In this document: positions 1 through 8,361 of the stretch, in pieces | Layout: the number at the start of each line of letters is the position of its first letter | Numbering within the stretch: position 1 is the stretch's first letter | Source: Methanobacteriota archaeon | GTDB taxonomy: Archaea; Halobacteriota; Syntropharchaeia; JACQPP01 | Direction of reading: 5' to 3' | DNA: 9,784 nt | Assembly (NCBI GenBank): GCA_016207465.1 | Contig: JACQPP010000026.1 | Location: forward strand, 1 to 9,784 | The notes under the pieces: model-generated | The model's database searches: none | Seen by the model: the letters and a program-made list of their open reading frames with translations, nothing else | Told to the model about the DNA's origin: nothing | Position numbers and translations under genes: made by a program

Positions 1-1
1 C

Positions 2-458
2 CTCTCCACCGAGCCCCTCCCCACCCTCCCCGGGGGCCCCCGGGTCCGCCCCGCGGACCTCCACCGGCGCATGGAGGACCTCCTCCAGGGGGCCCATATC
101 TACCGGGCGGCCCGCGGAGTCCACTCCAGCGCCCTCGCCACGCCCCGGAAAATCCTCCGCATCGCCGAGGACATCGGCAAATACAACACCCTCGACAAAC
201 TCCGGGGATGGAATGCACTCCGCGGGAGACCCCGGGCCACTCTGCTCCTCACCACCGGCCGCCTCACCGCGGGGATGGTCTCCAAGGGGCTCCGCATGGG
301 AACCCCAATCCTCGCCACCATCGGGGGGACCACCGCCGAAGGGGTCCGCCTCGCCCGCGACCACAATGCCACACTGGTCGGCTACCTCCGCGGCGACTCC
401 ATGAACATCTACTCCCATCCCGGGCGCATCGGTCCGCCGCGAGGCGCTGGAAAGGGAC

Positions 459-466
<8 letters not shown>
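2..466 (+). CDS. fdhD: Formate dehydrogenase accessory sulfurtransferase FdhD, C-terminal part
   Basis: FdhD delivers sulfur to the molybdopterin-guanine dinucleotide cofactor of formate dehydrogenase and is needed for its activity. The frame is open from base 2, so the gene begins upstream; the ATG at 71 is internal. Visible family blocks are a degenerate TGGxH region reading ARGVH, the EDIGKYNTLDKL stretch (family consensus EDVGRHNALDK), a TGRLTAGMVSKGL stretch (consensus SGRxSxELVxKA) and a C-terminal LVGYLRGDSMNIYSHP stretch. The N-terminal CxxC that carries persulfide in known FdhD proteins lies outside the window and cannot be checked. The stop overlaps the start of the next gene by 8 bp, so this is one operon with the formate dehydrogenase subunits. 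Family assignment is firm; the Thr-Gly to Ala-Arg change in the GGxH block is a small oddity. Confidence 0.9.
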
Positions 467-2131
<1,665 letters not shown>

Positions 2132-2135
<4 letters not shown>

Positions 2136-4861
2136 GGGAAACAGTCTCCGTCACCATTGACGGCCGTGCCGCCGAGGCCAGACCTGGAGAAACGATTCTC
2201 CAGGCCATGCGAAGGCTGGGTCTCGATGTCCCCGTCCTCTGCTATCACCCGCGGCTCCCCCCGTCGGGCTCCTGCCGCGCCTGCTTGGTCGAGGTTGATG
2301 GCTCCCGCACTCTGGTCCCCTCCTGCGCCCGCAGGGCGGAGCCGGGGATGGTCGTCCGGACCGCAACGCCGCGTGCCGAGGCCGCCCGCAAGATGGTCAT
2401 CGAGTTGCTGCTGGCGGACCACCCCATCCCCTGCGGGGCCTGCCTGCGCCCGGAGGGGTGTGAACTGGAGAACTGGGCCGCCCGCCTCGGGCTCCGGGGC
2501 GGCCGCTTCACTTCCCATGGAAATGGAGCCGCGAAAGACCCATCGAACCCCGCCATCGTCTTCGACCCCGCCGCCTGCATCCTCTGCCACCGCTGCATCC
2601 GGGCCTGCGACGACATCCAGGTGAACGAGGTCATCGGCCTGGAGGGGCGCGGGGCCCGTAGCCGCATCATCTTCGACATGGGCGACCCCATGGGTCAGTC
2701 CAGTTGTGTCACCTGCGGGGAGTGCGTCCAGGTCTGCCCCACCGGGGCCCTCCTCGAGAAGACGGTGGCCGCCCTCCCCGGCCCCGCCCCGGAGCGCTCG
2801 GTGAAGTCGGTCTGCCCCTACTGTGGGGTCGGGTGCACCATTGACTATCGCATTACTGCGGAGGGTGCGGTCACCCGCGCCCTCGGCGCCGAGGAGGGTC
2901 CGGCGAACCGGGGCCGGCTCTGCGTCAAGGGGCGCTTCGGGTGGACCTACGCCCAGCACCCCGACCGCCTCACCGTCCCCCTCATCCGCCGGGAGGGGGT
3001 CCCCCGGGGCCTCCTCGATGGCCGCCCCCTCCGGGAGGTGTTCCGGGAGGCCGCCTGGGAGGAGGCCCTCGGCCTCGTCGCGCGCCGCCTCCGCGAAATC
3101 GGCGAAGCCCACGGGGCCGAGAGCCTCTGTGGCTTCTCCAGCGCCAAGTGCACCAACGAGGAGAACTATCTCTTCCAGAAGTTCATCCGCGCCGTCCTCG
3201 GCTCCCCCCACATTGACCACTGCACCCGCCTCTGCCACTCCTCCTCGGTCCACGCCCTCCAGGCCAGCCTGGGCTCGGGCTCCATGAGCAACTCCATTGA
3301 CGACATCCCCGAGGCCGACGTCCTCATTGTGACGGGGTCGAACACCACCGAGAACCACCCGGTCATCGCCACCTTCCTCAAGCAGGCCGCCCGGCGGGGC
3401 TCCCGGCTCATCGTGGTGGACACCCGCGAGATTCCCCTCTGCCGCCAGGCCCACCTCTTCCTCCGCCTCAATCCGGGGACCGATGTGGCCCTCTACAATG
3501 GCCTCATGCACCTCATCCTCAAGCATGGCTGGCACAAGCCTGACTTCATCCGGGAGCACACCGAGGGGTTCGAGGACCTCCGCAGGGTGGTGGAGCCCTA
3601 CACCCCCACACGGGTGGAGGCCATCACCGGGGTCCCTCGCCGCCAACTGGAGGAGGCCGCGAGGCTCATCGGCACCGCGGGCCGCACCGCCGTCTGCTGG
3701 GGGATGGGGGTCTCCCAGCACACCACCGGCTCCGACAACTCCTTCTCCCTCATCAACCTCATGCTCCTCACCGGCAACCTCGGCAGGCCCGGGGTGGGCC
3801 TCAACCCCCTGCGGGGACAGAACAACGTCCAGGGGGCCAGTGACATGGGGGCCATCCCCATGGCCTATCCGGGGTATGAGCCCGCCGACGACCCCCGCGT
3901 GGTGGAGAAGTGGCGCGCCGCCTGGGGCCGCACCCCCCCGCCCAAGAAAGGGCTCACCGTCACCGAAATCATGGAGGCCGCCGGCCGCGGCCTCCGGTCC
4001 ATCTACATCATGGGGGAGAACCCCCTGCTCTCCGACCCCAACCTGGAGCACGCCCGCCAGTGCTTTGGGCGCTTCGACTTCATCGCGGTCCAGGACATCT
4101 TCCTCACCGAGACCGCCCAGTATGCGGATGTGGTCCTGCCGGCCGCCAGCGCCCTGGAGAAGGAGGGGACCTACGCCAACACCGACCGCCGCGTCCAGCG
4201 GGGCCGCCCCGTCCTCCCCCTCCCCGGCCAGGCCCGACAGGACTGGGAAATCCTCCAGGACCTCTGCCGGCGCCTCGGATACTCCATGGACTACCGGAGC
4301 CCCGAGGACATCCAGCAAGAGATTGCCCGGTGGGTCCCGGACTACGCGGGCATCACCTACCCCCGCATCGAACACAGGGGGCTCCAGTGGCCCGTCCCCG
4401 CCCCGGGCCACCCGGGGACCCCCATCCTCTACACCGAGCGCATCGGCCGGGGCCGGGGCATATTCCGCCCCGCCGAGTATGCACCCGCCCGCGAACTCCC
4501 CGATGGCGACTATCCCCTGGTGCTCAACACGGGCCGCTACCTCGCCCACTGGCACACCGGCTCCATGACCCGCCGCTCCAGGGTCCTGGATGAAATCTCC
4601 CCCGAGCCCCACGCCGACATGAACCCCCGGGACCTCCGCCGCCTCGGCCTCCGCGGGGGGGAGATGGCCCGCGTCGCCTCCCGCCGCGGAGAGGTCGTCC
4701 TCCGGGTCCGCCCCCGCCCCGGGGTCGCCCCGGGGAATGTGTTCATCCCCTTCCACTTCCGGGAGGCCGCCGCCAACCTCCTCACCATTGACGCCGTGGA
4801 CCCCCACGCGAAGATACCAGAGTTCAAGTTCTGCGCCGTGAGGGTGGAGAGGATTCGATAG
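2132..4861 (+). CDS. fdhA: NAD-linked formate dehydrogenase catalytic subunit (NuoG-like N-terminus)
   Basis: A 909-residue molybdenum/tungsten enzyme that interconverts formate and CO2. Domains in order: a 2Fe-2S ferredoxin domain (C37, C48, C51, C65); a NuoG-type His-Cys 4Fe-4S site (H97, C101, C104, C110); a two-cluster ferredoxin (C149, C152, C155, C159; C192, C195, C198, C202); the cofactor-domain 4Fe-4S (C228, C231, C235, C264); a catalytic core; and a C-terminal dinucleotide-binding domain from about 795. In the segment HCTRLCHSSS, C368 and H369 match the Sec140-His141 pair of E. coli FdhF. R561 in the RGQNNVQGA segment matches its catalytic arginine. The codon at 368 is TGC, so this is a cysteine enzyme, not a selenoenzyme. 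No Tat signal is present, so it is cytoplasmic. The ATG at 2132 overlaps the previous stop and gives the usual family N-terminus; an ATG at 2120 would add four residues. Confidence 0.94.
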
Positions 4862-4863
4862 GA

Positions 4864-5112
4864 TGCGGCTCTACACCGCAGGTCGGCGTCTCGGCGACTT
4901 TCGACGCCCATCGGACGGCCGCCTCTTCTCGGCCCGACCCGAACCCTCGTTTCGACTTCGTCGAAACTCCCCCGGCTCCTGCGGACCCGGGGGACGCAGA
5001 AGACGTCTTCCGCCGCGGTCGGGCCTCGGCTCCCCCTTTGGCTGCCGGGCCGCTCCTGTCCCTTCCCCCGGTCTATTGGAACGGGGGTCTTGAGAAACCT
5101 CCGCGAGGTTTC
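4864..5112. repeat. Hairpin-dense element between convergent genes
   Basis: About 250 bp packed with inverted repeats. The clearest are 4949-4967 (8-bp stem, 3-base loop, GTTTCGACTTCGTCGAAAC), 4968-4994 (8-bp stem directly adjoining), 4999-5010 (12-bp perfect palindrome GAAGACGTCTTC), 5065-5087 (6-bp stem) and 5094-5112 (8-bp stem, 3-base loop, GAAACCTC/GAGGTTTC). A 9-bp pairing of 4931-4939 with 5017-5025 would enclose the first three, giving a multibranched fold. Weaker stems lie at 4864-4880 and 4885-4908. The strong G/C third-codon bias of the neighbours is lost here on both strands. It could be an interspersed palindromic repeat, a structured RNA, or a bidirectional 3'-end element. No U-run follows a hairpin as an intrinsic terminator would show. 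Confidence 0.5.
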
Positions 5113-5311
5113 GATGGTCCCGCAGGAGGCCGTAGACCCCGAGGCCGACGTAGGCGGCCACCGCGATGTACCACCGGGGGTTCCGGCGGGCCTGGCGGAG
5201 GCCATCCCTCACGGGGACGACGAGGGTGAGGGGCTCGGTCTTCCAGAGGCGCCAGATGAGGTCGGCGGTGCGGCCGATGACCCGGAGGGGGTCCGGTGGC
5301 GCGGGCTCCAT
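4871..5311 (-). CDS. Small one-helix membrane protein with anomalous C-terminal extension
   Basis: I do not recognise this family. The frame encodes 146 residues, starting 2 bp after the stop of the saccharopine-dehydrogenase-like gene, so it is probably cotranslated. Residues 1-46 are soluble and amphipathic (DLIWRLWKTEP, then a basic QARRNPR stretch). Residues 47-63 form one transmembrane helix (WYIAVAAYVGLGVYGLL) with a basic stretch before it, which suggests a cytoplasmic N-terminus. Codons end almost only in G or C up to about residue 65; from about residue 67 (base 5112) many end in A or T, and the rest is rich in Arg, Pro and Gly. That tail coincides with the hairpin-dense element, so the original gene probably ended near residue 65-75 and now reads through inserted or rearranged sequence. 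Only the N-terminal half is well supported. Confidence 0.55.
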   Translation of the reverse strand: MEPAPPDPLRVIGRTADLIWRLWKTEPLTLVVPVRDGLRQARRNPRWYIAVAAYVGLGVYGLLRDHRNLAEVSQDPRSNRPGEGTGAARQPKGEPRPDRGGRRLLRPPGPQEPGEFRRSRNEGSGRAEKRRPSDGRRKSPRRRPAV

Positions 5312-5313
5312 GT

Positions 5314-6414
5314 TCACTCGGGTTCCTCCCCCGTCATCTCCACGTGGACTCCCCGCTCCTCCAGGAGGGGGAAGAACACCTCGGGTTTGACGCATCCCTC
5401 CGGGGCGTAGACGCCGGGGCTGGAGATGTCCCCTCGGGCGAGGAGGATGGCGCCGATGGCGGCGGGGGCGGCGGTCATCTTGGCCATGGGGGAGACGCAG
5501 GTGTAGGTGGAGTGGACCGGGTGGCCCCGGTGGGTCCCGTGGCAGTCCACCCGGAGCCCGGAGACCCCGACGCCGCCGCGGCCCAGGTAGGGGCGGAGCC
5601 GGGAGAGGCGGAGGGCCAGTTTCCTCCGCTTCTCGGGGGTGCTGGTGAGGCGGAGGCGCACGAGGACCTGGCCGAGGCGGGAGAGCCACGGGGGGGTGAT
5701 GCCACCCTTGATGGTGACCATCTGGAGGCCGGGGATGAATCGGGGGAGGGTGACGGGCTCCGCGTGGCCGGTGAAATACACGGGGACGGTGCCGATGGGC
5801 GGGGGGAACTCCACCTTTTCCCGGCCGCTCCCCGCGGGGACGAACTCGGCCTTTCCCCCCATGTAGGCGACAATCTCCCCCGTGAACATGTGGAGGGCGT
5901 GCTCCACGTTGGCGAGCCCCTCGGCGTCCCGGGCGTCCCCGGTGAAGGCGATGCGGACCCGCTCCAGCCGCTCCATCCACTGGGCCGCGCGGGCCGCGCA
6001 GAGGTTGGTGATGCCCGGGCAGTTCCCCAGCCCGGTCAGCAGGGTGACCCCGGCCTCCCGGGCCCTCTCGTGGAGGCCGAGGACCTCCACGGCGGCGTCG
6101 AAGTCGTCGCAGAGGCTCACGTAGTCCACCCCGGCGGCGATGCACGCCTGGGCCATCCGTGACTCGAAGCGGTAGAAGGGGCCCACGCACCCCACCACCG
6201 CGTCGAACCCCTTCAGGGAGGGGGCGAGGGCCCCGGGGTCCGACACGTCGGCCCGCATCCCCCGCGCCTTCTCCCCCAGCCTCCCGGCCACCTCCTGGGC
6301 CCGCGCGAGGTCCAGGTCCGCGGCCACCACCTCCCCCACCTCCGGGGTCCTCGCCAGTTCAGCGCAGACCTGCCGCCCCATGTCTCCGGCCCCCCCGAGG
6401 ACCACGATGCGCAT
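5314..6414 (-). CDS. Saccharopine dehydrogenase-like NAD(P)-binding oxidoreductase
   Basis: A 366-residue protein of the saccharopine/carboxynorspermidine dehydrogenase superfamily, whose members form or cleave secondary amines or reduce related substrates with NAD(P)H. The N-terminal Rossmann fold shows GGAGDMG at residues 7-13. An acidic residue (D33) at the end of the second strand often indicates NAD rather than NADP. A VVGCVGPFYRF segment matches the family's VxxxxGPF block, followed by ACIAAGVDYVSLCDD (family ACxxAGxHYVDLxGE). The C-terminal GVYAPEGCVKPEVFFPLLEERG segment resembles the family's closing PPExxVDPxxFxxxLxxRG. The substrate cannot be named: no lysine or spermidine genes are nearby. 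The start gives the canonical first strand; a 6-bp hairpin lies directly before it. It sits 46 bp after the zinc-ribbon miniprotein gene and 2 bp before the small membrane protein gene. Confidence 0.85.
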   Translation of the reverse strand: MRIVVLGGAGDMGRQVCAELARTPEVGEVVAADLDLARAQEVAGRLGEKARGMRADVSDPGALAPSLKGFDAVVGCVGPFYRFESRMAQACIAAGVDYVSLCDDFDAAVEVLGLHERAREAGVTLLTGLGNCPGITNLCAARAAQWMERLERVRIAFTGDARDAEGLANVEHALHMFTGEIVAYMGGKAEFVPAGSGREKVEFPPPIGTVPVYFTGHAEPVTLPRFIPGLQMVTIKGGITPPWLSRLGQVLVRLRLTSTPEKRRKLALRLSRLRPYLGRGGVGVSGLRVDCHGTHRGHPVHSTYTCVSPMAKMTAAPAAIGAILLARGDISSPGVYAPEGCVKPEVFFPLLEERGVHVEMTGEEPE

Positions 6415-6460
6415 GGGAGAGGGTCTCCCGGGGGCGAGATGAAACCTCCGCTACCGGGTC

Positions 6461-6595
6461 TCAGGCGGCCCCGAGGGCCGCCAGCAGGGGGAACCGGTGG
6501 GCCCCGCACCGGGGGCAGTGGGGGGCCTCGCACACCTCGCAGCGGAGGGGGATGGAACAGTAGATGCAGGTCTCCGGGCGCCGCGGGTCCTCCAT
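6461..6595 (-). CDS. 44-residue zinc-ribbon miniprotein
   Basis: A short frame of 44 residues with six cysteines in three CxxC pairs (C10/C13, C19/C22, C27/C30) plus H26 and H33, spaced as in zinc ribbons. It has no membrane segment and a short hydrophobic end (FPLLAALGAA). The ATG at 6595 is preceded by GGAGA with a 3-base gap (6599-6603) and by an A/T-rich box at 6628-6640, so start and promoter agree. A longer frame opens upstream but would run through the promoter region. It is the first gene of a minus-strand unit with the saccharopine-dehydrogenase-like gene. Function unknown; small zinc ribbons in archaea often bind nucleic acid or act as partner proteins, but nothing here decides this. 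Confidence 0.65.
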   Translation of the reverse strand: MEDPRRPETCIYCSIPLRCEVCEAPHCPRCGAHRFPLLAALGAA

Positions 6596-6627
6596 GGTTC
6601 TCCAAGAAATAGGCCCCCTCGACAGGT

Positions 6628-6640
6628 CATAATTTTTCCA
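6628..6640 (-). promoter_or_regulatory. Putative TATA box for the zinc-ribbon/saccharopine-dehydrogenase-like unit
   Basis: Read on the minus strand this is GGAAAAATTATGA, an A/T-rich island in a very GC-rich background and about 35-40 bases before the ATG at 6595. With the usual TATA-to-start-site distance in archaea, transcription would begin near 6605, leaving a short leader that contains the GGAGA motif. It shares the 142-bp spacer 6596-6737 with a divergent plus-strand promoter. I see no other clear element in that spacer. Confidence 0.45.
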
Positions 6641-6702
6641 TAAGTCTAATACGCCGATTGACGTAGCCATACATGGGTGTCCGGAAGGTCCGTTTCTGCC
6701 GC

Positions 6703-6711
6703 AGTTTTTAC
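6703..6711 (+). promoter_or_regulatory. Putative TATA box for the RdhA/QueG-like gene
   Basis: The T-rich run AGTTTTTAC lies about 31 bases before the ATG at 6738, which would place transcription start at or just before the start codon. There is no convincing Shine-Dalgarno sequence before that ATG, so a leaderless or nearly leaderless message is likely. The box is plausible but weaker than the one at 7806-7814. Confidence 0.4.
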
Positions 6712-6737
6712 CGTTGTCCGCCTCCCATGATGGTGTG

Positions 6738-7802
6738 ATGCAGGAGCCTCTCCAATCATTCGCCGAGGTCCCCCCAGAACTGCGGGGGACCCCGGGCATC
6801 CCGCGGGAGCCGGAGCAGGAGCGCTACTACGCCCGCGAATACCCCCTCCGGGACCTCCTCGCCCCGGGGCGAATCAGCCTCTACCTGGGCTGGGGCATCC
6901 GCAAGGCCCTCTGGCGCTACCGGGGGGACCTCCGCGCCACCCTGAAGGCCTGCCGCGCCTCCGGGCACTTGGAGCCCACAGGGCCCCCCGCACAGGGGGA
7001 CCTGACCCTGGAGGTCAAACAGAGAGCCCGCGAACTCGGCATCGGCATCGCGGGGGTCGCGGCCTACAACCCCCTCTACACATTCGAGAACTACAAGGAG
7101 CACATGCGCTACCCCCACGCGGTGGTCTTGGCCATGGAGCAGGGGAGGGAGCAGACCGACACCATCCCCTCCTGGGTTGCCGAACTCGAGGTCTTCCACA
7201 CCTACATCCGGCTGGTCAAGGCCGCCCTCAAACTGGGGGACCACATCCGCAGCCGGGGATACCACGCCCAGGTCCACCACCCCACCTTCTCCTCCGCCGT
7301 CTACCACCACTACTTCATCGAGGCCGGGGTGGGACAGATGGGCGCCGGGGGCTGGGCCATCTCCCCCGAATACGGCCCCCGGATGCGCATCACCATGCTC
7401 ACCACCGACGCCCCCCTCACCCACGACACGCCGAAGGACTGGGGCATCCCCCAATTCTGCGAGAAATGCCAGGTCTGCATCCGCCGCTGCCCCGGCCAGG
7501 CCATCTCCAAGGAGCGCCTCTGGTGGCGCGGGGTCTACAAACACAAAATCCGATTGGAGCGGTGCCTCCCCATGGTGGTCAAATACAGCGGCTGCGCCGT
7601 CTGCATGAAGGTCTGCCCCTTCCACAAATACGGATACAACCGGGTGATGGAGCACTACGCCCGCACCGGGCAGGTGCTGGGGAAGGACACCGACGAACTC
7701 GAATCATACTCGTTGCGCGGCAAGGGGTCCTTCGGGGTGGGGAAACTCCCCGCGTTCCGGAAGAGGGAGGTCTGGCTGCCGGGAATCAAGCGGCGGGGAT
7801 AA
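6738..7802 (+). CDS. RdhA/QueG-type corrinoid and double 4Fe-4S protein
   Basis: A 354-residue protein of the superfamily that includes reductive dehalogenases (RdhA) and epoxyqueuosine reductase (QueG). The segment from YFIEAGVGQMGAGG through WAISPEYGPRMRITMLTTDAPL matches the family's corrinoid-site block (consensus GLGxxGxxGLLIxPxxGxRxRLxxVxTDxPL). Two 4Fe-4S sites follow: C241, C244, C247, C251-Pro, then C276, C286, C289, C293-Pro. The phrase WGIPQFCEKCQVCIRRCP looks more like RdhA than QueG. There is no Tat signal, unlike respiratory dehalogenases, so a cytoplasmic catabolic or biosynthetic reductase is more likely. A TTG at 6714 would add eight residues, but the ATG fits the promoter spacing. 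The last 17 codons plus stop recur downstream of the MNT-HEPN genes at 8788-8841. Substrate unknown. Confidence 0.8.
   Translation: MQEPLQSFAEVPPELRGTPGIPREPEQERYYAREYPLRDLLAPGRISLYLGWGIRKALWRYRGDLRATLKACRASGHLEPTGPPAQGDLTLEVKQRARELGIGIAGVAAYNPLYTFENYKEHMRYPHAVVLAMEQGREQTDTIPSWVAELEVFHTYIRLVKAALKLGDHIRSRGYHAQVHHPTFSSAVYHHYFIEAGVGQMGAGGWAISPEYGPRMRITMLTTDAPLTHDTPKDWGIPQFCEKCQVCIRRCPGQAISKERLWWRGVYKHKIRLERCLPMVVKYSGCAVCMKVCPFHKYGYNRVMEHYARTGQVLGKDTDELESYSLRGKGSFGVGKLPAFRKREVWLPGIKRRG
7748..7802 (+). repeat. Direct repeat, left copy (3' end of the RdhA/QueG-like gene)
   Basis: This 55-bp segment matches 8787-8841 at 50 of 55 positions, including 30 identical bases in a row (7761-7790 versus 8800-8829). 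The mismatches are at 7751, 7759, 7760, 7791 and 7799. It encodes the in-frame end PAFRKREVWLPGIKRRG and the TAA stop of the upstream gene. The MNT-HEPN promoter starts 4 bp after it. It looks like an attL-type junction. Confidence 0.9.
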
Positions 7803-7805
7803 GGG

Positions 7806-7814
7806 TTAAATATA
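7806..7814 (+). promoter_or_regulatory. TATA box for the MNT-HEPN pair
   Basis: TTAAATATA is a near-ideal archaeal TATA box centred about 26 bases before the ATG at 7836, so transcription should start at the start codon and the message would be leaderless. The flanking A/T-rich stretch 7802-7833 stands out sharply from the GC-rich genes on both sides. Its right end overlaps the palindrome at 7811-7831. Confidence 0.75.
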
Positions 7815-7831
7815 CTCACAATGTAAGTATA
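7811..7831. promoter_or_regulatory. Imperfect palindrome, likely operator of the MNT-HEPN pair
   Basis: The core reads ATACTCACAATGTAAGTAT (7812-7830), and the flanking T and A extend the symmetry to 21 bp. Apart from the central base, only one symmetric pair fails (C7817 against A7825). The site lies between the TATA box and the leaderless start, overlapping the end of the TATA box, where a bound protein would block transcription factors or polymerase. The natural candidate is the AbrB/DUF2080-like N-terminus of the MNT protein encoded directly after it. Confidence 0.55.
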
Positions 7832-7835
7832 ATCC

Positions 7836-8360
7836 ATGGGACTTCGCGAAGCGTGGAGCCGCATCCGGACATTCGAGGCCTCCGCCCGCTCCTGCGGCAC
7901 GGGGGCCTGCGTGCGGGTCCCCCGCTCCTGGAGGGGGGACGTCCTGGTGGTGAGGGCGGGCCCCCGGGTGGTGAAGCGGGGACTCGCAGCCCCCTGCGGC
8001 AACAGCGGCCACATCACCGTCCCCAAGGCGATGGTCCACCGGCGGGTGGTGGTGTCGAGGACGGGCCTCATGGAGCAGATTGCCGGCTTCGCCGGACGCG
8101 TGAAGGCGCAGGTCCCGGGGTCCCGGTTGTGGTTCTACGGCTCCCACCTCCGCGGCCGCCCGCGCCGGGACAGCGACATCGACCTCCTGGTGGTCACCCC
8201 CCGACCCCTCTCCCCCGAGCGGCGCCAGCGCCTGGTGGAGCGCCTCTGGCCGATGAAACGGCCCCCGGACATCCTCTGGTACACCCGCCGCGACTTCGAG
8301 AGGGAGAAGGGGATGTGCGCCATCGTGGACGAGGTCCGAAAGACAGGGGTGAGGGTGTAG
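7836..8360 (+). CDS. MNT-type nucleotidyltransferase with N-terminal tandem AbrB/DUF2080-like motifs
   Basis: A 174-residue protein. The C-terminal half is a minimal nucleotidyltransferase: G102-S103, the catalytic pair D114 and D116 in SDIDLLVV, and a likely third acidic residue D145 in PPDILWYT. In MNT-HEPN systems such proteins act as antitoxins, in some cases by adding AMP to the partner. The N-terminal part has two copies of one motif, SCGTGACVRVPRSW (19-32) and PCGNSGHITVPKAM (53-66), each followed by a short hydrophobic strand. This CGNSGxxxVPK pattern is that of the SpoVT/AbrB swapped-hairpin and DUF2080 families, often DNA-binding or transposon-associated. The ATG at 7836 fits a leaderless start from the TATA box at 7806. 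The stop is 1 bp from the HEPN start. Nucleotidyltransferase call firm; DNA-binding role inferred. Confidence 0.82.
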   Translation: MGLREAWSRIRTFEASARSCGTGACVRVPRSWRGDVLVVRAGPRVVKRGLAAPCGNSGHITVPKAMVHRRVVVSRTGLMEQIAGFAGRVKAQVPGSRLWFYGSHLRGRPRRDSDIDLLVVTPRPLSPERRQRLVERLWPMKRPPDILWYTRRDFEREKGMCAIVDEVRKTGVRV

Positions 8361-8361
8361 G

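Noticed and set aside
3215..3245. Possible selenocysteine at the formate dehydrogenase active site
   Set aside because: The codon at the Sec-equivalent position (3233-3235) is TGC, an ordinary cysteine.
4864..5112. Hairpin element as RNase P RNA, SRP RNA, tRNA or a CRISPR array
   Set aside because: I found no conserved core motif of RNase P or SRP RNA, no cloverleaf, and no regularly spaced identical repeats.
4537..5205. A 222-residue minus-strand frame across the hairpin element, including the phrase SFDEVETRV
   Set aside because: It starts inside another gene's frame and ends inside fdhA. The phrase comes from translating the palindrome at 4949-4967. No domain is seen; kept only as part of the hairpin-element finding.
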